Shown here: positions 1 to 12,889 of the stretch, piece after piece
How positions within the stretch are numbered: position 1 is the stretch's first letter
Layout: each line of letters opens with the position of its first letter
Assembly: GCA_963930775.1 (NCBI GenBank)
Contig: OZ005702.1
Location: 6,882,001 to 6,946,000 of the forward strand
Source: Cliona cf. orientalis
Taxonomy: Eukaryota; Porifera; Demospongiae; Clionaida; Clionaidae
DNA length: 64,000 nucleotides
Reading direction: 5' to 3'
Notes under the pieces: model-generated
Told to the model about the DNA's origin: nothing
The model's database searches: none
What the model saw: the letters and a program-made list of their open reading frames with translations, nothing else
Program-made: the position numbers and the translations under genes

Positions 1-106
1 GAGTCACGTTATATAGGCCCGGACTTGGATAGTTTTTCAGGGCCACCTGAGGTCTATAGCTATATATACATTGTATAATCCTTATCTACTCCTGGTATAT
101 AACCTT

Positions 107-163
107 TCCCCAGGCTCCCTGATCTTTTTCAACGAATGTAGTGAAGATCAGGAAGCCTGGGGA
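107..163. repeat. Hairpin-forming inverted repeat (first copy)
   Basis: The arm TCCCCAGGCTCCCTGATCTT (107-126) pairs with the arm at about 144-163 that reads AAGATCAGGAAGCCTGGGGA, with one mismatch and a 17-nt loop. The same hairpin recurs near 6328-6385 and 11,638-11,695 in the other units, so it belongs to the duplicated PIGB-intron sequence. No coding potential is seen. Confidence 0.7.
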
Positions 164-525
164 CAAGATTAACAAGGCCTACCCTCATCTCCAGGTCCCC
201 ACTGCCAGAAAAGATATCTAGCTCAATAGACTCTCCACATTGTTAGATATTTGAAATCAAGAGGTGTTTCTATTTCAGGGGTGGAGGGACCAGTTTCCAG
301 ATACCAATGCATATGCATCCCATGGACGAAGTGGTGGAGAGCCTGTTCGTTTTTAGGTCATGGGTATTGCAAACCATAAAGTCAGGTGAATGTTATCATG
401 AAACAGCATGTGATAGTATTTCAGTAAGATACAATGCATGCAAGGACTCAGGTCACCCCATTTGGAACATAATAATTGACTGTTCTATTATATCCCCTAT
501 TTGGTAGGAATATAGAACAATGTTG

Positions 526-720
526 TTAGATTTCCCAATAATTGGAACTGTAGCTACATAGTGATGCTCCTTGTGACTGAGGGCACTGTGAACAATAAGT
601 TCCCAGAGAGCCAACCAGAATGGAGACCTGGACCAGTGGGAAGGGGCACTGCCACACCCCCAATACTAGTAACACAGGATGATCTTCTGTGAAGTACCTG
701 GAGTGATACAAAACACTGTG
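526..720 (-). pseudogene. PIGB exon 8 relic (HKE-motif exon), unit 0
   Basis: On the minus strand this matches the PIGB exon now at 27,461-27,657: it starts with the YFTED block, then GVWQCP and a stretch equivalent to ALWELIVHSALSHKE. It has lost about 20 bp in the LLFTSLPLT part, and a small insertion shifts the frame after WQCP. It is a non-functional duplicate. The flank at 1-525 is homologous to PIGB intron sequence near 26,500-26,780. Confidence 0.75.
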
Positions 721-753
721 TGTACTAGTTTCTTCCCCTCCTCCCTCCCTCTG

Positions 754-755
<2 letters not shown>

Positions 756-798
<43 letters not shown>
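756..798. repeat. (TC)n microsatellite
   Basis: Uninterrupted CT dinucleotides on the plus strand. Equivalent tracts lie in the same place in other units (6918-6956, and GA-rich tracts at 12,130-12,172, 19,137-19,166 and 27,187-27,253). In the intact PIGB gene the tract forms the polypyrimidine stretch before exon 9. Confidence 0.9.
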
Positions 799-801
<3 letters not shown>

Positions 802-1349
802 CCATAGCTATACATACACTCATACACATGTACTGTACATGTACAATATTATTATATGCACATCAAATTAAATTATACTGTGTACGAGATGCATCATACA
901 GCAATTAGGTATACATACACTCCCCAAATTACCCCACAGGTATTCCATTGATGGTTTATTTCCTGTAATGAATATCATTAAGGCCACTGCTCTATACTGC
1001 TGTTTCTGTGGTAGCCATTCACACTTATCGCTACTGCATGCTCTCTAATTAGGCAAATGTACATGTAAATTGAAAAATTATGATATCATCATAAGTAACA
1101 CATAGAACACACAATTTATGATAATAAACCAACACAATACACTAAATATAAATGACATACAGCAGTGTTCAGTTACTATATTCCAGAATGGTGTACTCAA
1201 GCTCTAATCAAATTCATGGTATCATATGTTATATTGTTATACTAACTGATGAACATCAGAGGAAAAATCCTAGGAAGAAAAAAATCAAAAATAGTTGCAT
1301 AAATAACTACTGTAACAGCTTTTTTTGTACCGTAATTGTATCACTCACC

Positions 1350-4300
1350 AGTGGATTTCTTCCACAGAAGATACTGAAGCTGTCCAATAGCTTCCTCAGT
1401 CCACTGTAAGTTGCATTTTCATTGCTGTCTCTCCATGTTCGTAGAAGAAGGAAGCATTGATGGCGTCGGTCTGCCTTGTACTGTTCATCACACTGAGCCA
1501 CTGCCCCAGCCAACTCACTCTCATTGAGCGGAAGAATCTCTTTCAGTTTCGACGATTTAAGGTTAGCTGTAGTGGCAAAATCTAAAAGAAAACTGTCAGA
1601 GACAGTTGTGTTCAGTTCCTCATCATCTTGGTAAAGATGTGAATGTATGAGCTCATCAGATACGCACGAGTAAGGTTCAAAGTACAGGAGCTTCTCTACT
1701 TCAACACTCTTGAAAGTTTCTCCTATTTGATCAGTGACACATATTGTCAAATCCTGTTTCTCCATCTGCTCCTTTAATGCCATACCCAAATCTTTCATTG
1801 AATACTTGAACAAATCATCAATGTTCTTACTAAGTGGATACGAATTCAGTTCATCAGGATCAATAACATACTCATTCAGTTTAAGTTCTCCGCAGAATTG
1901 TTCCATTGTTTCCAGCACCATACGAACAACAGCGGATCGGAGTTGAAGGCACTTGATTACATTTCTTTCTGTGCTGCACCCTAAGACCACTACAACTGCT
2001 GTGCTCTGTTCCACAACTTCTATAACGACTTCCACTCCATTGTTGCCGACCCAGTGGATGCCATTCTTCCATATATTGCATTTCCTTTGTATTACAATGC
2101 TGCCGACATTTTGTTTACACTGAAGGGCAAAGGTGAATGCCAATCGTAGCAGTAGTGTATGTAAAAATCTTGATGTTAAACATTGATATATACCAACTCT
2201 TTGTAGGCACCAACCGTACTTGTAATAATTGGCTTCTCTGAAGAAGTCCTTATTTGACAATTCCACTTTCATTAAAGCTGGGAAGAAATAGAATGATTCT
2301 GACCCATGTGTACCATCTGAAGGAGGGCACAAGTTTTCTTTACTAATTAAGTTAGCTTCAGATGTAGAGATTTCGTGGCAAAGCTCAAGATGCATCATGA
2401 ACCCAATCAGCATTTGAGGGTCATGATGAGGGAATAGTCTCCTGATATTTGATAATGGAACAACTCCAGTACTGTTTGAGATATCATGATGGTTATTGAA
2501 TCTTTTGGGAGCAAATATTGTACCATTAATTTCATTGAGTAACACATCTTTTGCAAAAATAACCCAACTTTTACCTATGTTTGAATCATTTTTGAGAAAT
2601 AAGATTTCTCCACTTTCATTTACAGTTGCCAGTAAATCTGATAATTCAGTAATACTTTCAGGAAGTTGGCCATTTTGCTTAAGAAATTTAAATGATAAAA
2701 TTATTTGGAATACATCCTCCAGCAACAAAGCTACCTTTTCTTCAAAGTGTAGCTTAATTAAATAAAACAATAAGTGAACTTTCAATTCTACGATAGTACT
2801 CCCTTGATATTCAGAACAGTACCTTGTAATACTATCTGAAATTATCTGTAATCCTGGAGAATATTTCTGTCGACAGTCTATGAATACGACTTGATCACGG
2901 ATTTTTTCTCCAAATGAGGTCTGTATGACTTTCTTTGCTTCACTGGCGGGATCTAAGCCTTTGGCCTTCACAATATCAGCATGGCTAGCAACAAACATGA
3001 TCGAGGGATAATGAGCAGATAATCTCACTTGATTATTTATGAATAATTGCCAAAAATGAAGTTCTTGTATGCATTCATTGAGGGCTTTGCTAAGATTAAA
3101 GACGATAATAACGAGACATCCCTTTGATGTCATGAGGTTTTCACACAGTGCAGCATGGCTGCTGTAGTACTCGGCCTGACCGGCAAAATCATACATGATG
3201 ACACGCCCACAACCAGGAACTTCTGTATCAATTGAAATAATTCCAGCAGTACATAAGCTTATATCTGAAACCTTTCGATATTGTCTCATTAATTTTTGTG
3301 CTGCATTAGGTTTAGATTGAAAATGCTCTTGAAGAGCTTTAACTAAAGTGCTCTTTCCAGATGAAAAATTTCCCATCACAAACACTTTGAATGCTGGTTG
3401 GAGAAGTAAAGTTTTTAATCCAGAATTTAGTTCACTGACTTCGCAGGATGAAACCAAAAATAAAGCAATATCAGTATTTTGTTCCACAAAAATATCTAAA
3501 AGTTTTATGTTACAACTTTTCAGGTTACAACTACATTCATTAACAAGGTACTTAATAAGATCTAATCGATGAGAATTACAAGCAAGGGATAGTGGTGAAT
3601 GACCTGGGACGTCATCTGTTGTGCACCGAGGATCACAGTGACATTCTTCGATAAGATACTTCGCTATAATCAGATGACCACTTATACAAGCAGAGTGTAG
3701 TGGAGTCCATTGATAATCTGCTTTTATGGATGAATTGATGAGCAGCTCTTTAATAAGATATCTTACTACATTTAAGTGCCCTCCCTCACTTGCAAAATGC
3801 AGTGGTGTTTCACCAGTAATCTTCTTACGTATTGTTGGATCACATTTATATTGTTCAATGAGATATTTTGCTATGTGAAGGTGACCCATCAAACATGCTG
3901 AATGAAGGGGTGTCTGATTGTCTAAGTTTTTACAATCTGGATTGCACCCTTGTTGTTCAATGAGATATTTTGTTAGATTTAGATGTCCCCCTTGACATGC
4001 ACAATGCAGTGGCGTCCAACCATAGATGTCTTTACAAGCAGAATAGACCTTACAGTATTCAAGAAGAAACTTAGCAACATCTAGATGCCCACCACAGGCA
4101 GCATTGTGCAGAGGGACCTGACTTCTATCGTTCTTACTATTCGGATCACAGTCTTTGTCTAGAATAAGATACTTCACTAGGTCTAAATTTCCACTCAAAC
4201 ATGCCTGACGTAGTGGTATATTGAACCAGCAACATTCTTACAGTTAGGGTCACAGTTGTATTTCTCTATCAGTTTCTTAGATACCTCAAACCATCCGTTG

Positions 4301-4467
4301 TAACAGGCATGGTGAAGGAGAGTGAACTGATCTTCATCCTCACCTCTGACCTCTGCTGGGTTGGGTAGCTGGGAGAGTAGCTCTAGAGCTTCAGCCTCAC
4401 TGCTCTCATTGGTAGGATTGTGATACTTATCAAATACTTTTAGAACTGACTTTTTACTATCATCCAT
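1350..4467 (-). pseudogene. ANK-ROC-COR-death protein gene, copy A (frameshifted)
   Basis: The start is ATG at 4467 (MDDSKK, shared by three copies). Reading begins with a short helical leader and the first ankyrin repeat. A 2-bp insertion near 4210-4214 (GTGGTATATTGAACC against GTGGTATTGAACC in copies B and C) then ends the frame. The remainder is open from 4198 down: about seven ankyrin repeats (TPLH, GHLxxxKYLIE motifs), the ROC GTPase with P-loop GNFSSGKST, switch motif DFAGQAEYY and base motif VASHAD, a COR-like region, and a C-terminal death-fold segment (RTWRDSNENATYSGL). A GTGAGT donor follows GRNPL at 1349/1348, so a 3' exon may follow. ROCO proteins are signalling GTPases; this architecture is that of DAPK1 without its kinase. 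It is probably a pseudogene; a sequencing indel is the alternative. Confidence 0.75.
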
Positions 4468-4500
4468 TCTTAGGACTAAGATAATAACCACAGCAAACAC

Positions 4501-5200
4501 TTATGAAGTTTGAATACTAACAATCACAATTGAAATACTAGCTAGTGCATTCTCTGCATAGTAATGACGTTAGTATAATATGAGGTGACCTGCCTGACCC
4601 TTTAAGGATTGACCTTGCCATAAATTAAACACATATATTATTATAACAGTGAATAATACAAACTATTGACACACCCATAAACCACATGCAGGCACCATAA
4701 TGTTGGCTATTAGATGATTTCGTCTAGCAATAAAAATAATTTTGGGTGGAAGCGTGATAAAATTAGGGAGTTCCTTGGGACGTATTTTTAGGAGAATATC
4801 TTTAATTCCTTCTGGGTAATTTTGATCAAAAACAAGACTTCTAGTGGTTTGATTTGGTGACTTATTGTGATATTATGATGCTTAATTAATTTTAATTAAC
4901 GTTGGGAAGCTAGGGAGTTTGGAGGGGAAGCTTTCCCCCTGTCTCCCCCCCTCCATTGGATGAATCCCTAATATTAAATATTTTTTATGTATAAATGGAA
5001 CAATGCACTTGTGACACAAAATGTGTTGAAATGATCACACATTTTGTATGACATTGTAGGATTATACAACTTGAAAAGATTTTGACACAGCAAAGGTGAA
5101 ACCTGCTGCTCCAGTAACATTATCATAAGCTATAGACAGCTAATAGCCATATTGTTATTAGGAAACTGTAATGAAAATATAGCTGCCATACAACCTACTC
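4501..5200. other. Intergenic, 5' flank of copy A
   Basis: AT-rich sequence shared in part with the 5' flanks of the other copies (the block near 4501-4520 with CAAACACTTATGAAG, and the block near 4600 with TTTAAGGATTGACCTTGCC). It probably carries the duplicated promoter. Positions 4720-5000 look like an insertion specific to this unit. No gene is seen. Confidence 0.5.
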
Positions 5201-5204
5201 TATA

Positions 5205-6010
5205 CCAGAACACACTAGTTTGCTACACCTCTTTTCATGACTACTATATTGTGTCCATAACAAAAAGAATCTGGAAAGCAAGTATGAAACATGCAGTTTG
5301 GTCACCTAAGGAGTATAATATAATATACACAAACACCAGAATGAGTGAGGGAAAGAGAGAGAGAAAACACATTGTCAATAATAAATGAGCATTTAAATCA
5401 GATATTCTGTTAGCTACCTCTTCATAATGAGACTTGGATAAAAAAGAAGCATTTTCTACAGAGAACTAGCTACACAATGACAAACAAGCATTTAGGTTTG
5501 TCAAAGACGAACTCATAGGTACTCGGACATCAAAGAGGACCATAGAATCGATGAGAGAGAAGGGGAGTGCTTGCATTAGGGAATTTCCCCTTGGAGCCAG
5601 CCCTCAGGGTCTGAATAGAACACACAGGATTAGTCAGTGTAGTCAGAGCGAATACTAAAAGTGGTATGTGTGTATAAGCATGAAAGTGGTAACACGGATG
5701 ACATCTGGCAGCTAATGATCACATGCATTGTACATTGATGTAATTAAATTCTCGGTGGTGGACATTCGAGATATGGGAGAATAAATGTGACTATGGAAAG
5801 AAAGACAGTACAGAAAAAAATCGAACTGCAAACAACTATAGCTATAGTGTAGGGCATACTATATGTTGTACCTACACAATATTATTGTAGTGTGTCCCCT
5901 TAGCTGCACAATGTCACACAATGAATCATGCATTTCTTACCTATAGAAAGGGGTGGTGTGACAGGGCATTAGAAACAGCACATAAGATCCATTATCAATG
6001 TCTTATGGGA
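5205..6010 (-). pseudogene. PIGB 3' exon relics (exons 10-13), unit A/B
   Basis: Four blocks match the 3' exons of intact PIGB in the right order: the last exon (about 5,220-5,300), exon 12 (about 5,560-5,660, GGCTCCAAGG on the minus strand), exon 11 (about 5,755-5,795, ECPPP-like) and exon 10 (about 5,930-6,000, the CCCTGTCACACCACCCC core of the MPCH motif). Substitutions and indels differ from the intact gene and the 5' half of PIGB is absent, so this is a non-functional partial duplicate. Confidence 0.7.
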
Positions 6011-6650
6011 TAGAAAAAAAGGTCATCCATTGTGTGCATTGACATTTAGACATTGTGAAGGGGGGTTCTGGAATATCCCTTTTAGATCATGGGTAGCAAA
6101 CCATGAAGTCGCTCATGATCAGGTGCATCATGGGATCATGTTATGAAAGCAACATTGTGATAATTTTGATAGCATTGTAGGAAGACAATGCCATGCATGT
6201 GCAAAAGTAAGGGCTTGGCTCAGAGTCACACTATATAGGCCCGGACTTGGACAGTTTTTCAGGGCCATCTGAGATCTATAGCTATACGTGTGTATAATCC
6301 TTATCTACTACTGGTATATAGCCTGTCCCCAAACTCCCTGATCTTTTTCAACAAATGCAGTGAAGATCAGGAAGCCTGGGGACAAGACTAACAAGGCCTA
6401 GATATTTGAAATCAAGAGGTGTTTCTATTTCAGGGGTGGAGGGACCAGTTTCCAGATACCAATGCATATGCATCCCATGGACGAATTGGTGGAGAGCCTG
6501 TTCGTTTTTAGGTCATGGGTATTGCAAACCATAAAGTCAGGTGAATGTTATCATGAAACAGCATGTGATAGTATTTCAGTAAGATACAATGCATGCAAGG
6601 ACTCAGGTCACCCCATTTGGAACATATTGACTGTTCTATAATATTATAGA

Positions 6651-6890
6651 TTAGATATCCCCTATTTGGTAGGAATATAGAACAATGTTGTTAGATTTCC
6701 CAATAATTGGAACTGTAGCTACATAGTGATGCTCCTTGTGACTGAGGGCACTGTGAACAATAAGTTCCCAGAGAGCCAACCAGAATGGAGCCCTGGACCA
6801 GTGGGAGGGGCACTGCCACACCCCCAATACTAGTAACACAGGATGATCTTCTGTGAAGTACCTGGAGTGATACAAAACACTGTGTGTACT
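6651..6890 (-). pseudogene. PIGB exon 8 relic, unit A/B
   Basis: This is a minus-strand match to PIGB exon 8 (YFTED, GVWQCPSHWSRAPFWLALW, HSALSHKEH). The frame stays open through the HKE motif, but the FTSLPLT stretch is deleted and the motif reads HKEHHY instead of HKEHRY. A (TC)n tract follows at 6918-6956. Positions 6230-6650 repeat positions 1-525, including the small hairpin. Confidence 0.75.
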
Positions 6891-6916
6891 AGTTTCTTCC
6901 CCTCCTCCCTCCCTCT

Positions 6917-6959
<43 letters not shown>

Positions 6960-7519
6960 CCATAGCTATACATACACTCATACACATGTACTGTACATGT
7001 ACAATATTATTATATGCACATCAAATTAAATTATACTGTGTACGAGATGCATCATACAGCAATTAGGTATACATACGCTCCCCAAATTACCCCACAGGTA
7101 TTTCATTGATGGTTTATTTCCTGTAATGAATATCATTAAGGCCACTGCTCTATACTGCTGTTTCTGTGGTAGCCATTCACACTTATCGCTACTGCATGCT
7201 CTCTAATTAGGCAAATGTACATGTAAATTGAAAAATTACAATATCATCATAAGTAACACATAGAACACACAATTTATGATAATAAACTAACACAATACAC
7301 TAAATATAAATGACATACAGCAGTGTTCAGTTACTATATTCCAGAATGGTGTATTCAAGCTCTAATCAAATTCATGGTATCCTATAAAATATTATTATAT
7401 TGTTATACTAACTGATGAACATCAGAGGAAAAATCCTAAGAAGAAAAAAATCAAACATAGTTGCATAAATAACTACTGTAGCTAACAGCTATTTTTGTAC
7501 CGTAATTGTATCACTCACC

Positions 7520-10500
7520 AGTGGATTTCTTCCACAGAAGATACTGAAGCTGTCCAATAGCTTCCTCAGTCCACTGTAAGTTGCATTTTCATTGCTGTCT
7601 CTCCATGTTCGTAGAAGAAGGAAGCATTGATGACGTCGGTCTGCCTTGTACTGTTCATCACACTGAGCCACTGCCCCAGCCAACTCACTCTCATTGAGAG
7701 GAAGAATCTCTTTCAGTTTCAGTGATTTAATGTTAGCTGTAGTAGCAAAATCTAAAAGAAAACTGTTAGAGACAGTTGTGTTCAGTTCCTCATCATCTCG
7801 GTAAAGATGTGAATGGATGAGCTCATCAGATAAGCAAGAGTAAGGTTCAAAGTACAGGAGCTTCTCTACTTCAACACTCTTAAAGGTTTCTCCAATTTGA
7901 TCAGTGACACATATTGCCAAATCCTGTTTCTCCTTTTGCTCCTTCAATGCTGTAGCCAAATCTTTCATCGAATACTTAAACAAATCATCAATGTTCTTAC
8001 TAAGTGGATACGAATTAAGTTCATCGGGATCGATAACATACTCATTCAGTTTAAGTTCTCCGCAGAACCGTTCCATTGTTTCCAGCACCATACGAACAAC
8101 AGAAGATCGGAGTTGAAGGCACTTGATTACATTTCTCTCTGTGCTGCACCCTAAGACCACTACAACTGCTGTGCTCTGTTCCACAACTTCTACAACGACT
8201 TCCACTCCATTGTTGCTCACCCAGTGGATACCATTCTTCCATATGTTGCATTTCCTTTGTATTACAATGCTGCCAACATTTTGTTTACACTGAAGGGCAA
8301 AGGTAAATGCCAATCGTAGCAGCAATGTGTGTAAAAATCTTGATGCTAAACATTGATGCATACCATCTCTTTGTAGGCACCACCCATACTTGTAATAGTT
8401 GGCTTCTCTGAAGAAGTCCTTATTTGACAATTTCACTTTCACTAAAGCTGGGAAGAAATAATAGGATTCTGAACCATGTGTACCGTTTGAAAGAGGGCAT
8501 GAGTTTTCGCTACTAATTAAGTTAGCTTCAGATGTAGAGATTTTGTGACAAAGCTCAAGGTGCATCATGAATCCAATCAGCATTTGAGGGTCATGATGAG
8601 GGAATAGCCTCCTGATATTTGATAATCGAACAACTCCAGTACTGTTTGAGATATCATGATGGTTTTTGAACCCTTTGGGAGCAAATATGGTTCCGTTGAT
8701 TTCATTAAGTAGCACGTCTTTTGCAAGAATAACCCAGCTTTTATCTATGTTTGTATTATTTTTGAAAAATAAGATTCCTCCATTTTCATTTACAATTGCC
8801 AATAAGTCAGATAATTCATTGACACTTTTAGGAAGTTGGCCATTTTGCTTAAGAAATTTCAGTGATGTAATCATCTCAAATAAATTCTCCACTAATAAAG
8901 CTACTCTTCCTTTGAAGTGTAGCTCAATTAAATAAAGCAATAGGTGAATTTTTGATCCAATGACAGTGCTCGTTTGATATTCAGAACACCATGTTATAAC
9001 GTTATCTGAAATAGTCTGTAATCCAGGAGAATATTTCTGTCGACAGTCTAAGAATACAACTTGATCACGAAATTTTTCTCCAAATGAGGCCTGTATGACT
9101 TTCTTTGCTTCACTGGCGGGATCTAGGCCTTTGGCCTTCACAATATCAGCATGGCTAGCAACAAACATGATCGAGGGATAATGAGCAGATAATCTCACTT
9201 GATTATTTATGAATAATTGCCAAAAATGAAGTTCTTGTACACATTCATTGAGAGCTTTGCTAAGATTAAAGACAATAATAACCAGACATCCCTGTGATGT
9301 CATGAGGTTTTCACAGAGTGCAGCATGGCTGCTGTAGTACTCGGCCTGACCAGCAAAATCATACATGATGACACGCCCACAACCCGAGATTTGTGTATCA
9401 ATTGAAACAATTCCAGCTGTACATAAGTTTACATCTGAGACCTTTCGATATTGTCTCATTAATATTTGTGCTGCATTAGGTTGAGATTGAAAATGCTCTT
9501 GAATAGCTTTAACTAAAGTGCTCTTTCCAGATGAAAAATTTCCCATTACAAATACTTTAAATGCTGGTTGGAGGAGTAAAGTTTTTAATTCAGCATTTGG
9601 TTCAATGACTTCACAGGAAGAAACCAAAAATAAAGCAATATCAGTATCATTTTTCACAAAGGTATTTGAAAGTCTTATTAAATATTACAATTTTTCAGGT
9701 TACAATTGCATTCATTAACGAGATACATAACAAGATCTAGTCGATGTGATTTACAAGCAAGGGATAGTGGTGAGTTATAAGTATCCATACTTGTTGGATC
9801 ACAGTTACACTTTTCATAAGATACTTTGCTATATTTAAGTGCCCTCCCTCACATGCAAAATGCAGCGGTGTTTCACCTGTAATCGTCTTATACATTGGAT
9901 CACATTTATGCTTTTTAACGAGATATTTTACTATGTGAAGGTGACCCATCAAATATGCTGAATGAAGGGGTGTCTGATTGTCTAACTTTTTACAAGCTGG
10001 ATTGCAGGCTTGCTCTTCAATAAGATACTTTGTTAAATTTAGATATCCTTCTTGACATGCAATATGCAGTGGCGTCCAACCATGGATATCTTTACAGGCA
10101 GAATCGACCTTACAGTGTTCATTGAGAAACTTAGTTATATCTAAATATCCATGAAAGGCAGCTTCATGCAGAGGGGTCAGCCCGTTATTGTTCCCATCAT
10201 TTGGATCACAGCCTCTGCCTAGAATAAGATACTTCACTAGAACTAAATTTCCGCTTTTACAAGCCTGACGTAGTGGTATTGAACCAATAGCATTCCTACA
10301 GTTAGGGTCACAGTTGTATTTCTCTATCAGTACTTTAGATACCTCAAACCATCCATTGCGACAGGCATGGTGAAGGAGAGTGAACTGATTTTCATCCTCA
10401 CCTCTGACCTCTGCTGGGTTGGGTAGCTGGGAGAGTAGCTCTAGAGCTTCAGCCTCACTGCTCTCATTGGTTGGATTATGATACTTATCAAATACTTCTA

Positions 10501-10534
10501 GAACTGATCCCTCCAACTTTTTGCTATCATCCAT
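7520..10534 (-). pseudogene. ANK-ROC-COR-death protein gene, copy B (two frameshifts)
   Basis: The start is MDDSKKLEGSVL at 10534. The first frame encodes the leader and about six ankyrin repeats and ends near 9737. A 1-bp deletion near 9812 (CTTTTCATAAG against CTTTTCAATAAG in copy C) and a net 5-bp insertion near 9675-9695 put the rest in another frame, open from 9657 (KNDTDIALFLV) to the end. That part has the ROC P-loop GNFSSGKST, DFAGQAEYY, VASHAD, the COR-like region and the death-fold segment ending GRNPL, followed by a GTGAGT donor at 7518. The two parts would need two corrections to join, so copy B is probably a pseudogene, although the ROC-COR-death part keeps a 722-codon frame that could be expressed alone. 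Confidence 0.75.
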
Positions 10535-10549
10535 TCTTAGTGTTAGATG

Positions 10550-12130
10550 ATAATTAACTACTGTAACAGCAAATACTAAATCTTACGAGGTTGGAATACT
10601 AACAATCACAACTGAAATTCTAGTACACTCTCTGCATATATAGCTAATATTGTGAGGTGACCAGCCTGGCCCTTTAAGGGTTGACCTTGCCATAAACACA
10701 CAATATTATCATAAACCACAGGCACCACAGAATGTTGCTATAGATGTGAATGGGACCATGCACTACACATTGTCATAAAAGTAATGTGGAAATGATCACA
10801 TGTTTTGCATGATATTGATTATACATGATATTGTACAACTTAACAAGATCACGGCAAAGGTGAGACCTGCTACATGCTCCAGTAACATTATCATAAGCTA
10901 TAGATAGCTAATAGCTATAATATTAGGAAATTGTAATCGGAAAATAATTAGCTACTACTACCAAAACACACTAATTTGCTACATCTCTTTTCATGACTAC
11001 TACAATGTGTCCATAACGAGAAGACTCTGGAAAGTGACTCTGTAAGTGTGAAACAGTTTGGTCATCTAAGGAGTAGCTATAATCACAAATACAAGAATGA
11101 GTGAGGGAAAGAGAGAGAACACAATAATTTTAATCATGACCATTTAAATTCGGTTACCTCTTCATAAAGAAACTTGGATAAGTAAGAAGAATGAATGTGA
11201 CTACAGAAAGAAAGATAACACTGAAAAAACTGTAACTGTAAGCAGCTAGTCTAAGAGGGCACCCCCTTAGCTTCACAATGTCACACAACAAGCCATTTCT
11301 TACGTATAGAAATGGGTGGTGTGACAGGGCATCAGAAACAGCACAGATCTCCATTATCAAGGTCATCCATTGTATGCACTGATATTGTGGAGGGGATTCT
11401 GGAATATCCCTTTTAGGTCATGGCTAGCAAACCATGAAGTCATGATCAGGTGCATCATGTTATGAAAGCAACATTGTGATAATTTTGATAGCATTGTGGA
11501 GAGATAATGCCATGCAAGTGTAAGGTCTTGGCTCAGAGTCACACTAGGACTTGGACAGTTTTTCAGGGCCACCTGAGGCCTACATGTGTATAATCCTTAT
11601 ATAGCTATTAATTTTATTCTTAGTATAATAATAGCCTGTCCCCAGGCTTCCTGATCTTTTGCAACAAATGCAGTGAAGGTCAGGAAGATTGGGGACAAGA
11701 CTAACAAGGCCTACCCTCATCTCCAGGTCCCCACTGCTGGCCAGAAAAGATATCTAGCTCGATACGCTCTCCACATTGTTAGATACTTGAAATTAAGAGG
11801 TGCTTCTATTTCAGGGGTGGAAGGACCAGTTTCCAGATGCCAATGCATATGCATCCCATGGATGAAGGAATTTAATAGTGTTAATTGGAGAGCCTGTTCA
11901 TTTTTAGGAGCTATGACCAGGATCAGTTGGGTACTAATAAGTAAATGTTCTACTGCGTATGAATCTCATTGAATGAAATTTAGTGGTGCACAGCCTATTT
12001 ATAATTGTTGACCTTCCGAGGTAGTCCATGACAGTTAAGGTAGTGGACTAGACTGAAGTAGAGAGACATGGGAATGCTGAGGAGAAGAATCCAAACAAGA
12101 AGGGGAAGAACTGGTGGGATCGGAGGAGGA
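10550..12130 (-). pseudogene. PIGB 3' exon relics, unit B/C
   Basis: Blocks homologous to PIGB on the minus strand: the last exon (about 10,960-11,055), the possible microexon (about 11,150), exon 11 (about 11,190), exon 10 with the MPCH motif region (about 11,270-11,360), then intron sequence with the small hairpin (11,638-11,695), and exon 9 (VHQRG exon, about 12,014-12,120, partly deleted) followed by a GA-rich tract. No exon 8 is seen here, so this unit has lost more than its neighbours. Confidence 0.65.
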
Positions 12131-12179
12131 GATGAAGAGAAAGAGGGAGTAAGAGAGAGACAGAGAGAGAGGTGCTAGA

Positions 12180-12880
12180 GGCAATGGTTATATATCATAT
12201 ATAAATGTGTGCCCACACACTTCATCACCATCAGTAATAACTTACATTGATCGATTCTTGTACTTGGTCATTGAGAGATTGGAAATATAGTAACTTTAGT
12301 TCAAAACATAATCAAATCATCTCCTGGACACCTATTATTATCCATAGAACATTTTTTTTTTGCAAAAAGTATACATGCGCGTATAATATCTATAAGATTC
12401 ATCACCATACCCTCTACACCCATGCATTACAATATATGAGTATACATGTGCTCCCCAAATTACCCCACAAAAATTCCATTGATGGCTTATTTCCAACAAT
12501 GAATATCATAAAGGGCACTGCTCTGCTGCTCTATATATCAACTTTCTGTGGTAGCCATGCACAATTGTCACTGCTGCGTGCTCTCGAATTAGTTAGGAAA
12601 ATTATAAATTGAAAAACTATCAAAAGTAATACATCATAGAACACAGGGTATAATAGCAAACCAACACAATACACTAAGATTATAATATTATGATATACAA
12701 AAGTGTTCAGTTACGATAGTTTTCAGAATGGTGCATAATTATTATATTAACTCAATCTCTAATCCAATCTAGGGTATTATTAATTATTCTGAGTGATGAT
12801 CATCAGGGACAAAATCCTAAGAATTAAGAAAAGTCAAACATAGTTGCATAAATAGAACGTACTGAATAATGATACTGTAA
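12180..12880. other. Intergenic, 3' flank of copy C
   Basis: AT-rich sequence homologous to 800-1300, 6960-7480 and 19,600-20,120. It is a mix of PIGB-intron-derived sequence (CCCCAAATTACCCCACA block at about 12,453) and the ROCO 3' flank. No gene is seen. Confidence 0.6.
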
Positions 12881-12889
12881 CAGCTATTT

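Noticed and set aside
11154..11572. Two minus-strand frames between copies B and C
   Set aside because: They run across PIGB relic exons in frames not used by the enzyme; no conserved protein.
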